Origin: an uncultured Blautia sp.
GTDB taxonomy: Bacteria > Bacillota > Clostridia > Lachnospirales > Lachnospiraceae
DNA: 64,000 nt
Assembly (NCBI GenBank): GCA_934378195.1
Contig: CAKRPO010000004.1
Span: 1-64,000, forward strand
Direction: 5' to 3'
Below the pieces are notes generated by a model that was not told where the DNA came from, searched no databases, and was given only the letters and a program-made list of their open reading frames with translations. Positions 1-9,087 of this stretch are shown piece after piece (the first letter of the stretch is position 1; each line of letters opens with the position of its first letter). A program made the position numbers and the translations under genes.

Positions 1-38
1 TTGCACTCCGTACATGCCAATGTAATCTTAACGCGCAC
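1..38 (-). CDS. rpmG: 50S ribosomal protein bL33, N-terminal fragment
   Basis: Only the first twelve codons plus two bases lie in the window; the gene continues leftward. Reading leftward from a GTG at 38 gives MRVKITLACTEC, the typical start of bL33 with the first CxxC pair of its zinc ribbon. A good ribosome binding site (GGAGGTG) sits six bases upstream of the GTG, and a consensus-like promoter lies further upstream. bL33 is a small protein of the large ribosomal subunit. The identification rests on twelve residues, but start, binding site and motif agree. Confidence 0.8.
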   Translation of the reverse strand, partial: MRVKITLACTEC

Positions 39-69
39 AACTTCCACCTCCAGTGTTTTCATTTGCGTG

Positions 70-104
70 GGTCTTTTGCCTTTTTCGGGCATAAAAAAAA
101 GACC
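70..104 (-). other. leader hairpin upstream of rpmG
   Basis: GGTCTTTT (70-77) pairs with AAAAGACC (97-104), and GCC (78-80) with GGC (88-90), within the predicted 80-base rpmG leader. The function is unknown. It could be an mRNA-stabilising or attenuation hairpin. Confidence 0.3.
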
Positions 105-125
105 TAACTTCCATGTCGCTTGTCC

Positions 126-154
126 AGTTTAGCACAGACACTATTGGAAGTCAA
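126..154 (-). promoter_or_regulatory. predicted sigma-A promoter of rpmG
   Basis: On the minus strand a -35 TTGACT (154-149) and a -10 TAAACT (131-126) are separated by 17 bases, with an extended TGC just before the -10. Transcription would begin near 119, giving a leader of about 80 bases before the GTG at 38. Confidence 0.6.
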
Positions 155-281
155 GCTTTTTCCCACAAAATACACCTTTTCTTAGAAAATATATTTATAC
201 TTACTTTATATAAGGAAAGATTTGTGCATACTATCTGTAAACCATGTACAAAAGTTTTCTTTTTTCCACATAATATTACTC

Positions 282-310
282 TTGTCAACAAACCTTTGGT
301 AGTGTATGAT
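282..310 (+). promoter_or_regulatory. predicted sigma-A promoter of the polysaccharide exporter
   Basis: TTGTCA (282-287), a 17-base spacer, then TATGAT (305-310). It faces the ABC exporter operon. Because the -10 covers the ATG at 306, that ATG cannot be the translation start, which supports the start at 381. Confidence 0.6.
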
Positions 311-380
311 AGATGGGATTAAAGCCCTCCAATCACTGAGGGTTGTACAATTTAATAAAGAAAATATAGGAGCGGATTTT

Positions 381-1166
381 ATGTTTAAACGATTTAGGGA
401 CGACATGAAGAAGTACTGGAAATATGCCATTTACTCTTCTAAAGCCCAGCTGAAATCCGAAATAGCCAATTCCTATCTGAACTGGCTCTGGTGGATACTG
501 GATCCTCTGTGTTTCATGCTGATCTACGTATTCATGTTCGGATATGTATTCAAATCTAACCAGGAATACTTCGCAATCTTTGTCTTCATCGGTATCACTC
601 TGTGGGATTTCTTTAACAAAACCCTGCTGCAGAGTGTCAGAGTTATCAAGACAAACAAACCAATCGTATCAAAGGTATATATACCGAAATTTATTCTCCT
701 GATCGTCCGGATGGGTGTAAACGGTTTTAAAATGTTCATTTCCCTGATGATCATCATTGCCATGCTTGGTGTATGGCGTGTAAAACTGACATGGAATGTT
801 ATCTATGTAATTCCGATTCTGATTACATTAATGGTCATTGTTTTTGGATTTGGATGTTTTCTTCTGCATTACGGCGTATTTGTAGAAGACCTTTCCAATG
901 TGCTCAATATTGTACTGCGTTTCCTGTTTTATCTGACTGGTGTATTCTGGAATATCATGGACAGACTTCCTGCACCATACAATGTTTATATCGGCAGAGG
1001 CAACCCGATCGCATTTCTGATCACATCCATGCGTGATTGCGTTATCTACGGTTCAACACCGCATCGTAAGCTTTTACTTCTGTGGTTTGTCGTAGGTGTC
1101 ATCATCAGCATTTTGGGTGTACGTAAGATTTACAAGAACGAAAACAGCTATGTAAAGGTGATCTAA
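381..1166 (+). CDS. ABC-2 type polysaccharide export permease (Wzm/TagG-like)
   Basis: Membrane subunit of an ABC exporter for a lipid-linked polysaccharide or teichoic-acid-like polymer. About six hydrophobic segments lie between residues 40 and 250 of a 261-residue protein, the usual size for ABC-2 permeases. The amphipathic N-terminus, and the loop reading DFFNKTLLQSVRVIKTNKPIVSK before the central helices, fit the Wzm/TagG family. I chose the ATG at 381 because AGGAGCGG lies just upstream and the longer frame would start inside the promoter. The ATPase partner follows after five bases. The exported polymer cannot be told from sequence, but a sugar-phosphate transferase is adjacent. Confidence 0.85.
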   Translation: MFKRFRDDMKKYWKYAIYSSKAQLKSEIANSYLNWLWWILDPLCFMLIYVFMFGYVFKSNQEYFAIFVFIGITLWDFFNKTLLQSVRVIKTNKPIVSKVYIPKFILLIVRMGVNGFKMFISLMIIIAMLGVWRVKLTWNVIYVIPILITLMVIVFGFGCFLLHYGVFVEDLSNVLNIVLRFLFYLTGVFWNIMDRLPAPYNVYIGRGNPIAFLITSMRDCVIYGSTPHRKLLLLWFVVGVIISILGVRKIYKNENSYVKVI

Positions 1167-1171
1167 ATAAT

Positions 1172-1909
1172 ATGGAACAAAAACATGCAATTGAAGTTAC
1201 TGATCTGGTCATCAGTTACCAGAATCTGAAAAAAACTTCTATAAAAAAGAACCTGCTTCATTTCAAACGTCAGAAGGCAGACCGTTTTGTTGCTGTAAAG
1301 GGAATTTCTTTTTATGTCCGTGAAGGTGAGATCCTCGGTATCATCGGTAAGAACGGAAGTGGTAAATCAACTACTCTGAATGCACTCGCCGGTATCTTTT
1401 CTCCCGACAGTGGTACAATTGATCTGAAAGGGCACAGTATTTCTCTTCTGTCCATCGGTGTTGGTTTCCAGCGCGAAATGACCGGACGAGAGAACATCAT
1501 CCTTTCCGGTATGCTTCTCGGCTTCTCCGAACAGCAGGTTAAAGAAAAAGAACAGGAAATCGTCGAATTTGCCGAACTTGGCGAGTTCATTGACATGCCG
1601 GTAAGGACTTATTCCAGTGGTATGTATTCCAAACTGGCATTTTCCATCACAGCTATTCTGGAAACAGATATCATGCTGATCGATGAAGTGTTAAGTGTTG
1701 GTGACCAGAAGTTCAAAAAGAAAAGTTATGAAAAAATGAAGAGCCTGATTTCCAATAAAGAACGTACCGTAGTCATCGTATCTCACAGCCTTGAAACTCT
1801 CGAGGAACTCTGTGATACTGTCATGTGGATGCACGACGGACAGATTCGCCGTATCGGTGAACCTGGACCTGTTCTTAAAGAATATGTCAATTTCATGGAA
1901 AAGAACTAA
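1172..1909 (+). CDS. ABC exporter ATP-binding protein (Wzt/TagH-like)
   Basis: ATPase that powers the permease encoded just upstream. Visible motifs are Walker A GKNGSGKST near residue 59, signature YSSGM near 148, Walker B IMLIDEVLSVGD near 167, and the H-loop histidine in VSHS. At 245 residues it ends shortly after the nucleotide-binding domain. It therefore lacks the C-terminal carbohydrate-binding domain of some Wzt proteins and resembles the shorter TagH/KpsT type. An N-terminal stretch rich in lysine before Walker A is common in polysaccharide exporters. The gene is co-transcribed with the permease and followed by a hairpin terminator. Confidence 0.88.
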   Translation: MEQKHAIEVTDLVISYQNLKKTSIKKNLLHFKRQKADRFVAVKGISFYVREGEILGIIGKNGSGKSTTLNALAGIFSPDSGTIDLKGHSISLLSIGVGFQREMTGRENIILSGMLLGFSEQQVKEKEQEIVEFAELGEFIDMPVRTYSSGMYSKLAFSITAILETDIMLIDEVLSVGDQKFKKKSYEKMKSLISNKERTVVIVSHSLETLEELCDTVMWMHDGQIRRIGEPGPVLKEYVNFMEKN

Positions 1910-1936
1910 GCCTTCCGCAAAACTTTATACGTATTC

Positions 1937-1975
1937 AAAAACCCTGCATCACAATCGATGCAGGGTTTTCTATTG
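1937..1975. terminator. bidirectional terminator
   Basis: AAAAACCCTGCAT (1937-1949) pairs with ATGCAGGGTTTT (1958-1969) across an eight-base loop, with T-rich tails on both strands. It separates the exporter operon from the convergent transferase gene. Confidence 0.85.
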
Positions 1976-1981
1976 AACATA

Positions 1982-3400
1982 TTATTTTTTTTCTTTGAAA
2001 TTTTCTACCGAAATCTCTTCAACAGAATCCTTAAGTGCATTGGTCTGATTATCATTGACCCCTTCTGAAACTTCTTTCTGAAAAAATATTTTCACTGTCA
2101 TCATGAGCAATTTCAAATCCAGAAAAAACGAATAATTCTCAATGTAAAACAGATCCAGCTTCAGTTTGTCATATGGTGTGGTGTTGTATTTGCCATATAC
2201 CTGCGCATAACCGGTAAGTCCGGCTTTTATTTTCAGACGATAATAAAATTCCGGTATCTCTTTGCAGTACTCCCGGACAAGAGTCTGTCTTTCCGGTCTT
2301 GGGCCCACCAGAGACATGTCACCTTTAAATACATTAAACAACTGTGGCAGCTCATCCAGATGCAGATTACGAAGTACTCTGCCTACAGGAGTGATCCGGC
2401 TGTCATGCTTGGATGCCAATCTTGCACCGTTCTTCTCTGAATCTACGCACATGCTGCGGAATTTGCAGATTTTAAATGGTCTGCCGCCTTCCGTAAGTCT
2501 TTCCTGGAAATAAAATACAGGGCCTCTGTCATAGAGCTTCACACACAGTGCGATTATCAGCATCAATGGAGAAGCAATCACGATTCCAAGACCGGATACC
2601 GCAATATCAAGCAGTCTCTTTGCTGCCCTCTGTTCGATGGAAAGTCCCATATTCTTCGCTACAAGAAGCGGCGTATCAAACAGATGGATCCGTTCACTGC
2701 CCATCAGGATTACATCCGAGATCTTCGGGCTGAGGTAACAGCGAATTGAATGTGCAAAACAATGTTTCAGATAACGGTTACGGATATTGGACGGCAGATC
2801 CCAGATGATCACTCCGTCGTAATCTTTCATCATCCGGTAGATTTCCTTCTCTCCGACACGGATGTGTACCTTACCACTGATATCGTATTTATCTTTTCGG
2901 GAATTCATCTTGTTGATCAGGTCTCCCGGATCACGGTCTCCATAGATCACCAGAAGCTTCCGCGCCTGATACAGTCTTGAATAAATATATCTGGAACCCC
3001 AGATCCACACGAGGATGATCACAAACTGGATCAGTGTCATCTCCACCATCGGCCATGGATTCAGAAACCATCGGTTGATCAGTGTGATCTGAAAGTATGT
3101 CACAACATTGGTACAGATCGTAGCCAGTGTCAGTGAATAAAATACATCAATACGCTTCAGATACCCTACCTTCAGGCCACCATAAAGTCTGGAAAACAGA
3201 ACATTGATCAATGCATAAATAGCAATCAGAACCCAGTTACCTTTTCTCCAGAATGGCTCAAAAATAAGTCCCCGATAATAGTCATACCAGATATATGCAA
3301 AAACAGCTGCCTGCGCGATCACAACAAGACTTGCCAGACAGAAAACTATCGTACGTTTAAAATTTTCCCGCTTGCTCACTATATCCCTCTCATCTGTCAA
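1982..3400 (-). CDS. polyprenyl-phosphate sugar-1-phosphate transferase (WcaJ/CpsE-like)
   Basis: Membrane enzyme expected to start repeat-unit synthesis by moving a sugar-1-phosphate from a UDP-sugar to undecaprenyl phosphate. The N-terminal half has about five hydrophobic helices and a nucleotide-binding-like central domain. The C-terminal half is the bacterial sugar transferase domain, with KRLLDI, KFRSM, the LDELPQLFNV segment, LVGPRP and KAGLTGYAQV. Length (472 residues) is normal for the family. The longest frame starts at a TTG (3400). A GTG at 3379 has a closer AGAGG site five bases upstream and may be the true start, giving 465 residues. The sugar is not predictable. Confidence 0.88.
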   Translation of the reverse strand: MTDERDIVSKRENFKRTIVFCLASLVVIAQAAVFAYIWYDYYRGLIFEPFWRKGNWVLIAIYALINVLFSRLYGGLKVGYLKRIDVFYSLTLATICTNVVTYFQITLINRWFLNPWPMVEMTLIQFVIILVWIWGSRYIYSRLYQARKLLVIYGDRDPGDLINKMNSRKDKYDISGKVHIRVGEKEIYRMMKDYDGVIIWDLPSNIRNRYLKHCFAHSIRCYLSPKISDVILMGSERIHLFDTPLLVAKNMGLSIEQRAAKRLLDIAVSGLGIVIASPLMLIIALCVKLYDRGPVFYFQERLTEGGRPFKICKFRSMCVDSEKNGARLASKHDSRITPVGRVLRNLHLDELPQLFNVFKGDMSLVGPRPERQTLVREYCKEIPEFYYRLKIKAGLTGYAQVYGKYNTTPYDKLKLDLFYIENYSFFLDLKLLMMTVKIFFQKEVSEGVNDNQTNALKDSVEEISVENFKEKK

Positions 3401-3650
3401 ATATTACTGTTATTTTCTCCCTTTAACCTTATTATTATAACTTAAAAAACCGGTCTAGTCCAGTGATTGTCCACCCCTTTCCCACTCTGTATACAGTATT
3501 TCCCGAGTATTTTTCTTTTTTTGTTACTTTTTTATGTTTTTATCGATTTTTTATCCTGATTTTAATACACACTTAACAACCATAAAAAAAAATTATCATT
3601 TAACTAACATTTTTTTGCTCAAAAATGTAGAAATGTTTTTGTAAAAAATG

Positions 3651-3656
3651 TATAAT
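3651..3656 (+). promoter_or_regulatory. candidate -10 element for glgC
   Basis: A perfect TATAAT lies 41 bases before the glgC ATG. No good -35 is visible at 16-18 bases. The upstream stretch 3401-3650 is AT-rich, with homopolymer runs, and holds no gene I can recognise. Confidence 0.4.
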
Positions 3657-3697
3657 AGATTTATACAAGCAATATAAAAGGAAAGTGAGGGTTCACT

Positions 3698-4837
3698 ATG
3701 AAACAAAACAACATGTTAGCGATGATTCTGGCTGGCGGACGTGGAAGCCGTCTTCATGAACTGACCAACAAAGTAGCCAAACCGGCAGTTTCATATGGCG
3801 GAAAATACCGTATCGTTGACTTCCCGTTAAGCAACTGCGCTAACAGCGGTGTAGATATCGTCGGCGTACTGACACAGTACGAATCCGTTCTTCTGAATAG
3901 TTACGTAGCAGCTGGCGGACGTTGGGGACTTGATGCCCGTGAGAGCGGAGTCTTTGTTCTTCCACCACGTGAAAAAGCAGATGCAGATCTTGATGTTTAC
4001 AGAGGTACTGCAGATGCGATTTCTCAGAATATCGACTTTATTGACAAATATTCACCAGAGTACCTCTTAGTTCTCTCCGGAGACCATATTTATAAAATGG
4101 ACTACGATAAGATGCTGGATTACCACAAGGAAATGAACGCAGACGCTACTATCGCAGTTATTGAAGTACCAATGAAAGAAGCAAGCCGCTTCGGCATCAT
4201 GAATACGGACGGGGCTGGACGTATCGTTGAATTTGAAGAAAAACCGGAACATCCAAAGAGTAATCTTGCATCTATGGGTATTTATATTTTTAACTGGAAG
4301 CTCCTTCGCAGGATTCTTCTTGCAGATATGAAGAATCCGGATTCCCACCATGACTTTGGTAAAGATGTCATCCCTTGTCTCCTCAATGACAATAAGACTC
4401 TTGCTGCATACAAATTCAAAGGTTACTGGAAGGATGTTGGAACCATCGATTCTCTCTGGGAGGCCAATATGGATCTCATTGATTCCAGAAACGAACTGAA
4501 TCTGAATGACTCAACATGGAAGATCTACACAGAAGACACACCTGCTCTTCCTCAGTACATAGGACCAAACGCCAAGATTGACAAAGCTTTCATTACACAG
4601 GGCTGTGTTGTAGAGGGTGAAGTCAAACACTCTGTTCTGTTTACCGGATGTAAAGTCGGTGAAGGCGCAAAGATCATCGACAGTGTACTGATGCCGGGCG
4701 TAGAAGTAGCTGCCGGTGCCGTTGTACAGCGTGCTCTTGTTGCCGATAATGTCAAGATTGGCCAGGATGCTGTTGTAGGCAGTGCAGACAGTGAAAATAT
4801 CGAACTCGTGTCCAAACGTGTAAAGGGGGTAGAATAA
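3698..4837 (+). CDS. glgC: glucose-1-phosphate adenylyltransferase, catalytic subunit
   Basis: Makes ADP-glucose from glucose-1-phosphate and ATP, the committed step of bacterial glycogen synthesis. The nucleotide-binding motif AGGRGSRL is at residues 12-19, followed by KPAV and the RIVDFPLSN segment. [11 protein letters not shown], with the catalytic Asp, is near 128, and [15 protein letters not shown] near 245. The C-terminal 90 residues form a left-handed beta-helix with hexapeptide repeats. Length (379) is typical. AAAGGAAAGTGAGG precedes the ATG. glgD starts two bases after the stop, so the pair probably forms a heteromer. Confidence 0.95.
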   Translation: MKQNNMLAMILAGGRGSRLHELTNKVAKPAVSYGGKYRIVDFPLSNCANSGVDIVGVLTQYESVLLNSYVAAGGRWGLDARESGVFVLPPREKADADLDVYRGTADAISQNIDFIDKYSPEYLLVLSGDHIYKMDYDKMLDYHKEMNADATIAVIEVPMKEASRFGIMNTDGAGRIVEFEEKPEHPKSNLASMGIYIFNWKLLRRILLADMKNPDSHHDFGKDVIPCLLNDNKTLAAYKFKGYWKDVGTIDSLWEANMDLIDSRNELNLNDSTWKIYTEDTPALPQYIGPNAKIDKAFITQGCVVEGEVKHSVLFTGCKVGEGAKIIDSVLMPGVEVAAGAVVQRALVADNVKIGQDAVVGSADSENIELVSKRVKGVE

Positions 4838-4838
4838 T

Positions 4839-5954
4839 ATGGCAAGAGCATTTGGAATTGTCACATCTTCCGGAACCCATATCAAAGTAGAAGGACTTCA
4901 GCAGTATCGTCCGATCGGTGCTTTCTCCTTCCTTGGAAGATATCGTGTCATTGACTTTCCTATTTCAAATATGAGCAACAGCGGTATCGACCGCATCCAG
5001 GTATATGTAAGAACCAAGCCACGTTCTCTGGCAGAACATCTCGGAACCGGACGTCATTACAACATCAACTCCAAACGTGGCAAACTGCAGCTTATGTTCG
5101 CTCAGAACAGTTCCGAAAATGATGTATACAATACAGATATCGCATCATTTTATGAAAATATTGAATTCATCGAAAGAATGCATGAGCCATATGTAATCAT
5201 TGCTCCATCTTACATGGTATATGCAGAAGATTACAGTGAACTGCTTCAGACCCACATTGATTCCGGTGCAGACATTACACTCCTGTATCATTCTGCAGAT
5301 AACGCAAGAGTAGAATTCCTGAACTGTGACATTCTGAATCTGAATAAGCAGAAGGGCGTAGAATCCATCGAGAAAAACCGTGGAAGCGCTCAGAAACGTA
5401 ATATCTTCATGGATACATATGTTATGAGCAAAGATCTTTTCATCGAGCTGATCAAAAAAGCAAAGAAAATTTCTTCCATGTACACTCTGCCTCAGATTGT
5501 AAACGAATCTGCTGCTGATCTTGATATCCGTGGTGTTTCACACAGAGGTTATTTTGCATCTATCACTGATTTCAACAGTTATTACAATGCCAATATTTCT
5601 CTGATCGATATCAAAACTGCAGAAGGTCTGTTCAATCCGGAATGGCCGATCTACACAAGAACCAACGATTCCTGCCCGACCCAGTACCTGGAAGGCGCAG
5701 CTGTCAAGAATTCCGTTATCTCCAATGGCTGCGTGATCGAGGGAACCGTAGAAAACTCTGTTATCGGTCGTGGCTGTCAGATCAAGGCCGGTGCAGTCAT
5801 TAAGAACAGTGTTGTACTGTCCCATACTGTTGTCGGGGAAAATGCACATCTCGAGAATCAGGTAATGGACAAATGGGCCAAAGTCATCCATGGCAATGAG
5901 ATCATTGCAGAGGAAGGACATCCTGGATATATCCGCAGAGATGACGTTCTTTAA
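4839..5954 (+). CDS. glgD: glucose-1-phosphate adenylyltransferase, GlgD subunit
   Basis: Paralogue of GlgC, placed directly behind it. It keeps the overall fold (RVIDFPISN near residue 37, hexapeptide-repeat beta-helix at the C-terminus) but lacks the glycine-rich GGxGxRL nucleotide motif. The corresponding N-terminus reads VTSSGTHIK, and no GDH motif is present. This is the usual pattern of GlgD, a regulatory or weakly active subunit that modulates GlgC in Firmicutes (family knowledge). Length 371. A hairpin terminator follows. Confidence 0.93.
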   Translation: MARAFGIVTSSGTHIKVEGLQQYRPIGAFSFLGRYRVIDFPISNMSNSGIDRIQVYVRTKPRSLAEHLGTGRHYNINSKRGKLQLMFAQNSSENDVYNTDIASFYENIEFIERMHEPYVIIAPSYMVYAEDYSELLQTHIDSGADITLLYHSADNARVEFLNCDILNLNKQKGVESIEKNRGSAQKRNIFMDTYVMSKDLFIELIKKAKKISSMYTLPQIVNESAADLDIRGVSHRGYFASITDFNSYYNANISLIDIKTAEGLFNPEWPIYTRTNDSCPTQYLEGAAVKNSVISNGCVIEGTVENSVIGRGCQIKAGAVIKNSVVLSHTVVGENAHLENQVMDKWAKVIHGNEIIAEEGHPGYIRRDDVL

Positions 5955-5988
5955 TCGCTTATTCTGAATAAGCTCATTCTTTAACCTC

Positions 5989-6025
5989 AAAGAGGCTGCC
6001 GCAGATTGCGACAGCCTCTTTTATT
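5989..6025. terminator. bidirectional terminator after glgD
   Basis: AAAGAGGCTGCCGC (5989-6002) pairs with GCGACAGCCTCTTT (6008-6021) with one mismatch and a five-base loop. A/T-rich tails on both sides serve glgD and the convergent signalling gene. Confidence 0.85.
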
Positions 6026-6045
6026 ATGAGCTACTCTTTATGTTT

Positions 6046-8871
6046 CTATTCTTCTTTACTGGTTTTTTCTACCATCGGAATATATTCATATTTCGGAATC
6101 AGACTGTTTCTTCCCGTCAGTTCGCCATACTGTGCAAAGATACGTTCCATGATATCCGCAATTTTTGATTCATCTGCCTCAAAAAGAATGACCAGATACT
6201 GCATGGAACTGTAGCGTGTACATGCATCAACACTTCTGATCTTCTTTCGGATTGCCTGTTCCATGCACTCCAGTGCCTGCTCAATATTCTCAATATGCAT
6301 GACAGAATTTGATGTTGTTTCCAATGTCACCATAACCAGATAGCATTGATATCTGTACCGGTCACCCAGATGCTTCATATATTCGTAAAGCTTGGCAAAC
6401 TCACGATATTCCAGATTCAGTGCACCTGAATAATTTCCACTGTCACGAAGTGCATTCGCGATAAGTGCAAGATCTTTTCCGGTACCGGAATCTGCCACCT
6501 GCTCATTCTCCATCTGCTGGTAGAAGAAATAGCTACCCTTTCCATTCTGCTTTACATGATACAGAGCCTTGTCTGCTTTCGAATAACACTCTTCAAAAGA
6601 ATCTCCTTTATTTACTTCACAAATTCCAACGGAAACAGAAGCGCAACGGATCTCCACATCTTTTTCTTTATTCTGTTCAAATTTTTCCTGAATTCCTGTG
6701 ACAATCTTTACAACCTCATCCTTTGATACACCTGGCACAAACATCAGGAATTCGTCTCCACCCAGACGGCAGACAACCGAATGCTGTGCATATTCCATCA
6801 GCAAAGAACCAATCAGTTTCAGCGCCCTGTCCCCGGCCTTGTGTCCATAGAGATCATTCATCTTTTTCAGATTATCCATGTCCAGGAATACCAGATATCC
6901 GTTATCCTGCTGCATAAACTGTGCCGCAAGCTTTTCTCCACGGTTTCTCATTGGCAGCCCCGTAAGGAAATCAAGACCCTCGCTGTCCTCCTGCGCTTTC
7001 ATCGTGATCATAACGTCGGAAATAAATTTTTCTATTTCTATTTCCATCTTCGAAAGATTGTCTTCTTTATCAACAAGTGCACACTCTTCCCTGATCACCA
7101 CACGATTCTCATTCAACATTTTCAGAAATACCCCTGCAATTTGAGGATCAAACTGCGATCCACAGTTTCTGGCTATTTCATTATATATGATCTGATCATC
7201 GAGCGGATTTCTGTAAATTCTCCTTGACTTCATGGCATCGTAACTGTCCGCTACGGTTATAACCCGCGCATATAATGGAATTTCTTCACCCTTCAGTCCA
7301 TCCGGATATCCCATACCATCATATCTTTCATGATGACTCCGGGCCACCTCTTTTACATGACTGATCAATGTAATATTTTTTAATATCTCTGCCCCAATGA
7401 CGGTATGTTCCTTAATCACCTGGAATTCTTCTTCTGTCAGCCTGGTCGGTTTGTTCAGAATGTTATCCGGAATACAGATCTTACCAATGTCATGCAGGTG
7501 AGCTGCATTTTTGAGATTTTTGATTTCTTTTTTATCCCATCCCAGCTCTTCTGCGATCAGAGCTGCATATTCTGCTACTCGATGGGAATGTCCTCTTGTA
7601 TACTCATCCTTCGCCTCAATCGTTTTAGAAAGCGTCTGCATCATCTGAAGCGACATGGTTTCCATCTGTTTCCTGCGCTTATTCAGCTCAGCTCTCTGAC
7701 GCTGGCTTTCCATTTTCTGAATATTTCTGATCGTTTTCAACAGATTTGTACACAACAGTATGAGCATTCCGATTCCTATAAAGATTCCCGATGTAGAAAC
7801 TCTGAAATAAACCAGAAGCGACTCTGTTACAGCAGCCGCCATTGCCAGTATAATACTGAGAAAAGTATATTTTTCTGACACATATCCTCGTTTCAGATCA
7901 CAGATCATAGTAATAAACACGATCAGAACGGTTCCCACAAGAATCACATGGGCAACCGGAAGAGACTCTATATAATCCACAATTTTCAAAATATGGAGCA
8001 CTGAACAGATCAGGAGATTCAAAAACGCTATATTTTCTACTACTCCAAAGATTTTCCGATATCTTCCCCTCTGCAGCGTATCCATATAATATCCGATTGC
8101 AATCGGACTTAGCATGATCATCACGAAACACAAAGTTGACAGCGCTGACGGATTTGGAAAGAGCAGCTGCCGCATTTTGGATTCACCAAGCATCCAGACT
8201 GCTGCTATGAAAACACACCAGCCCAGATATTCCATATCAAATTTCGTCTGATAGGCAATTCCAAGCGAGAATCCAAAAATGATCGTAATGATTCCCGCAA
8301 ACAACAGAAAGAAGGCAATAATTGTCTCCAGTCCATATGTCCGAAACAGATATTCCCAGATTTCCGCCTCATTTCCACAATAAACCGCATTTACTACACC
8401 GGAATATTTATTTGTATTCGTCTGTAATTCGATGCGAACTTCTTTACCCGCATCCTCTGCAGATGTTGGACAGAATACATAACAACTTGCTGGATTCTTT
8501 CCGACAAATCTTTCTTCAGAAGTGTCGTACTCTGCACGCAGCTCTCCATCCACATAAAATCGGACAGACTGAAGAGAAGAACGAATTGCCAACGTACTTT
8601 CCGTATAATTTTCCGGTAGTTGTGTTATGATCGTCATTGTCGTTTTGGCAGGTACTTCGTATTTGCCTGGAACCTCGATCATTTCTCTGCTTCCATCTGT
8701 TTTCTCCCAGACAAATTCGCCCTGATAAAGGAGAGCCTCTTCTGTCTTTGAATTGTTGTGTTCTGTCGATCCAAAGAACTGCAGGACACAGATACTTCCC
8801 AGGCTCACTACCATCAATATATAAAACAGATGTCTCTTTATGCGATTGACTGTATAACCTTCTTTTGTCAA
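6046..8871 (-). CDS. membrane HD-GYP / GGDEF signalling protein
   Basis: Predicted cyclic-dinucleotide protein with both phosphodiesterase and cyclase modules. The N-terminus has one membrane helix, an extracytoplasmic region of about 130 residues, then roughly seven membrane helices (7TMR-DISM-like layout). The HD-GYP domain spans about 400-590, with HLHDIGK near 460 and HHERYDGMGYPDG near 520. The GGDEF domain spans about 625-790, with an intact RLGGDEF near 705. The residues before it (AQHS) do not form an RxxD inhibitory site. A further 150 residues of unknown fold follow. I chose the TTG at 8871 because AAAGGAGG sits seven bases upstream; the longer ATG frame (8913) has no such site. Length from the TTG is 941 residues. 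Confidence 0.88.
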   Translation of the reverse strand: MTKEGYTVNRIKRHLFYILMVVSLGSICVLQFFGSTEHNNSKTEEALLYQGEFVWEKTDGSREMIEVPGKYEVPAKTTMTIITQLPENYTESTLAIRSSLQSVRFYVDGELRAEYDTSEERFVGKNPASCYVFCPTSAEDAGKEVRIELQTNTNKYSGVVNAVYCGNEAEIWEYLFRTYGLETIIAFFLLFAGIITIIFGFSLGIAYQTKFDMEYLGWCVFIAAVWMLGESKMRQLLFPNPSALSTLCFVMIMLSPIAIGYYMDTLQRGRYRKIFGVVENIAFLNLLICSVLHILKIVDYIESLPVAHVILVGTVLIVFITMICDLKRGYVSEKYTFLSIILAMAAAVTESLLVYFRVSTSGIFIGIGMLILLCTNLLKTIRNIQKMESQRQRAELNKRRKQMETMSLQMMQTLSKTIEAKDEYTRGHSHRVAEYAALIAEELGWDKKEIKNLKNAAHLHDIGKICIPDNILNKPTRLTEEEFQVIKEHTVIGAEILKNITLISHVKEVARSHHERYDGMGYPDGLKGEEIPLYARVITVADSYDAMKSRRIYRNPLDDQIIYNEIARNCGSQFDPQIAGVFLKMLNENRVVIREECALVDKEDNLSKMEIEIEKFISDVMITMKAQEDSEGLDFLTGLPMRNRGEKLAAQFMQQDNGYLVFLDMDNLKKMNDLYGHKAGDRALKLIGSLLMEYAQHSVVCRLGGDEFLMFVPGVSKDEVVKIVTGIQEKFEQNKEKDVEIRCASVSVGICEVNKGDSFEECYSKADKALYHVKQNGKGSYFFYQQMENEQVADSGTGKDLALIANALRDSGNYSGALNLEYREFAKLYEYMKHLGDRYRYQCYLVMVTLETTSNSVMHIENIEQALECMEQAIRKKIRSVDACTRYSSMQYLVILFEADESKIADIMERIFAQYGELTGRNSLIPKYEYIPMVEKTSKEE

Positions 8872-9028
8872 AACTTCTCCTCCTTTATTTTCTTCGAAAT
8901 ACCTCTGTTTCACCGAAATATAAGAAGTTTTATTTTTAGATATAATTATTTATATTTTACTACATTCAGGCATTTATCTCAATCAATGTAAGCATATCTT
9001 ATTTTATGTTTTAGCCAAAATACAGAAA

Positions 9029-9069
9029 AAATATCACACAAAAGTATCTTTTGCTTTCATGTGATATTT
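9029..9069 (-). terminator. terminator after the histidine kinase gene
   Basis: AAATATCACA (9029-9038) pairs with TGTGATATTT (9060-9069), with a nested CAAAAG/CTTTTG hairpin. On the minus strand the stem runs into six T residues. The rest of 8872-9087 is AT-rich and carries no gene. Confidence 0.7.
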
Positions 9070-9087
9070 AATATCTTATTATTGTAT

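Noticed and set aside
306..380. N-terminal extension of the exporter permease from the ATG at 306
   Set aside because: The ATG lies in the -10 of a good promoter, and a strong ribosome binding site precedes the in-frame ATG at 381.
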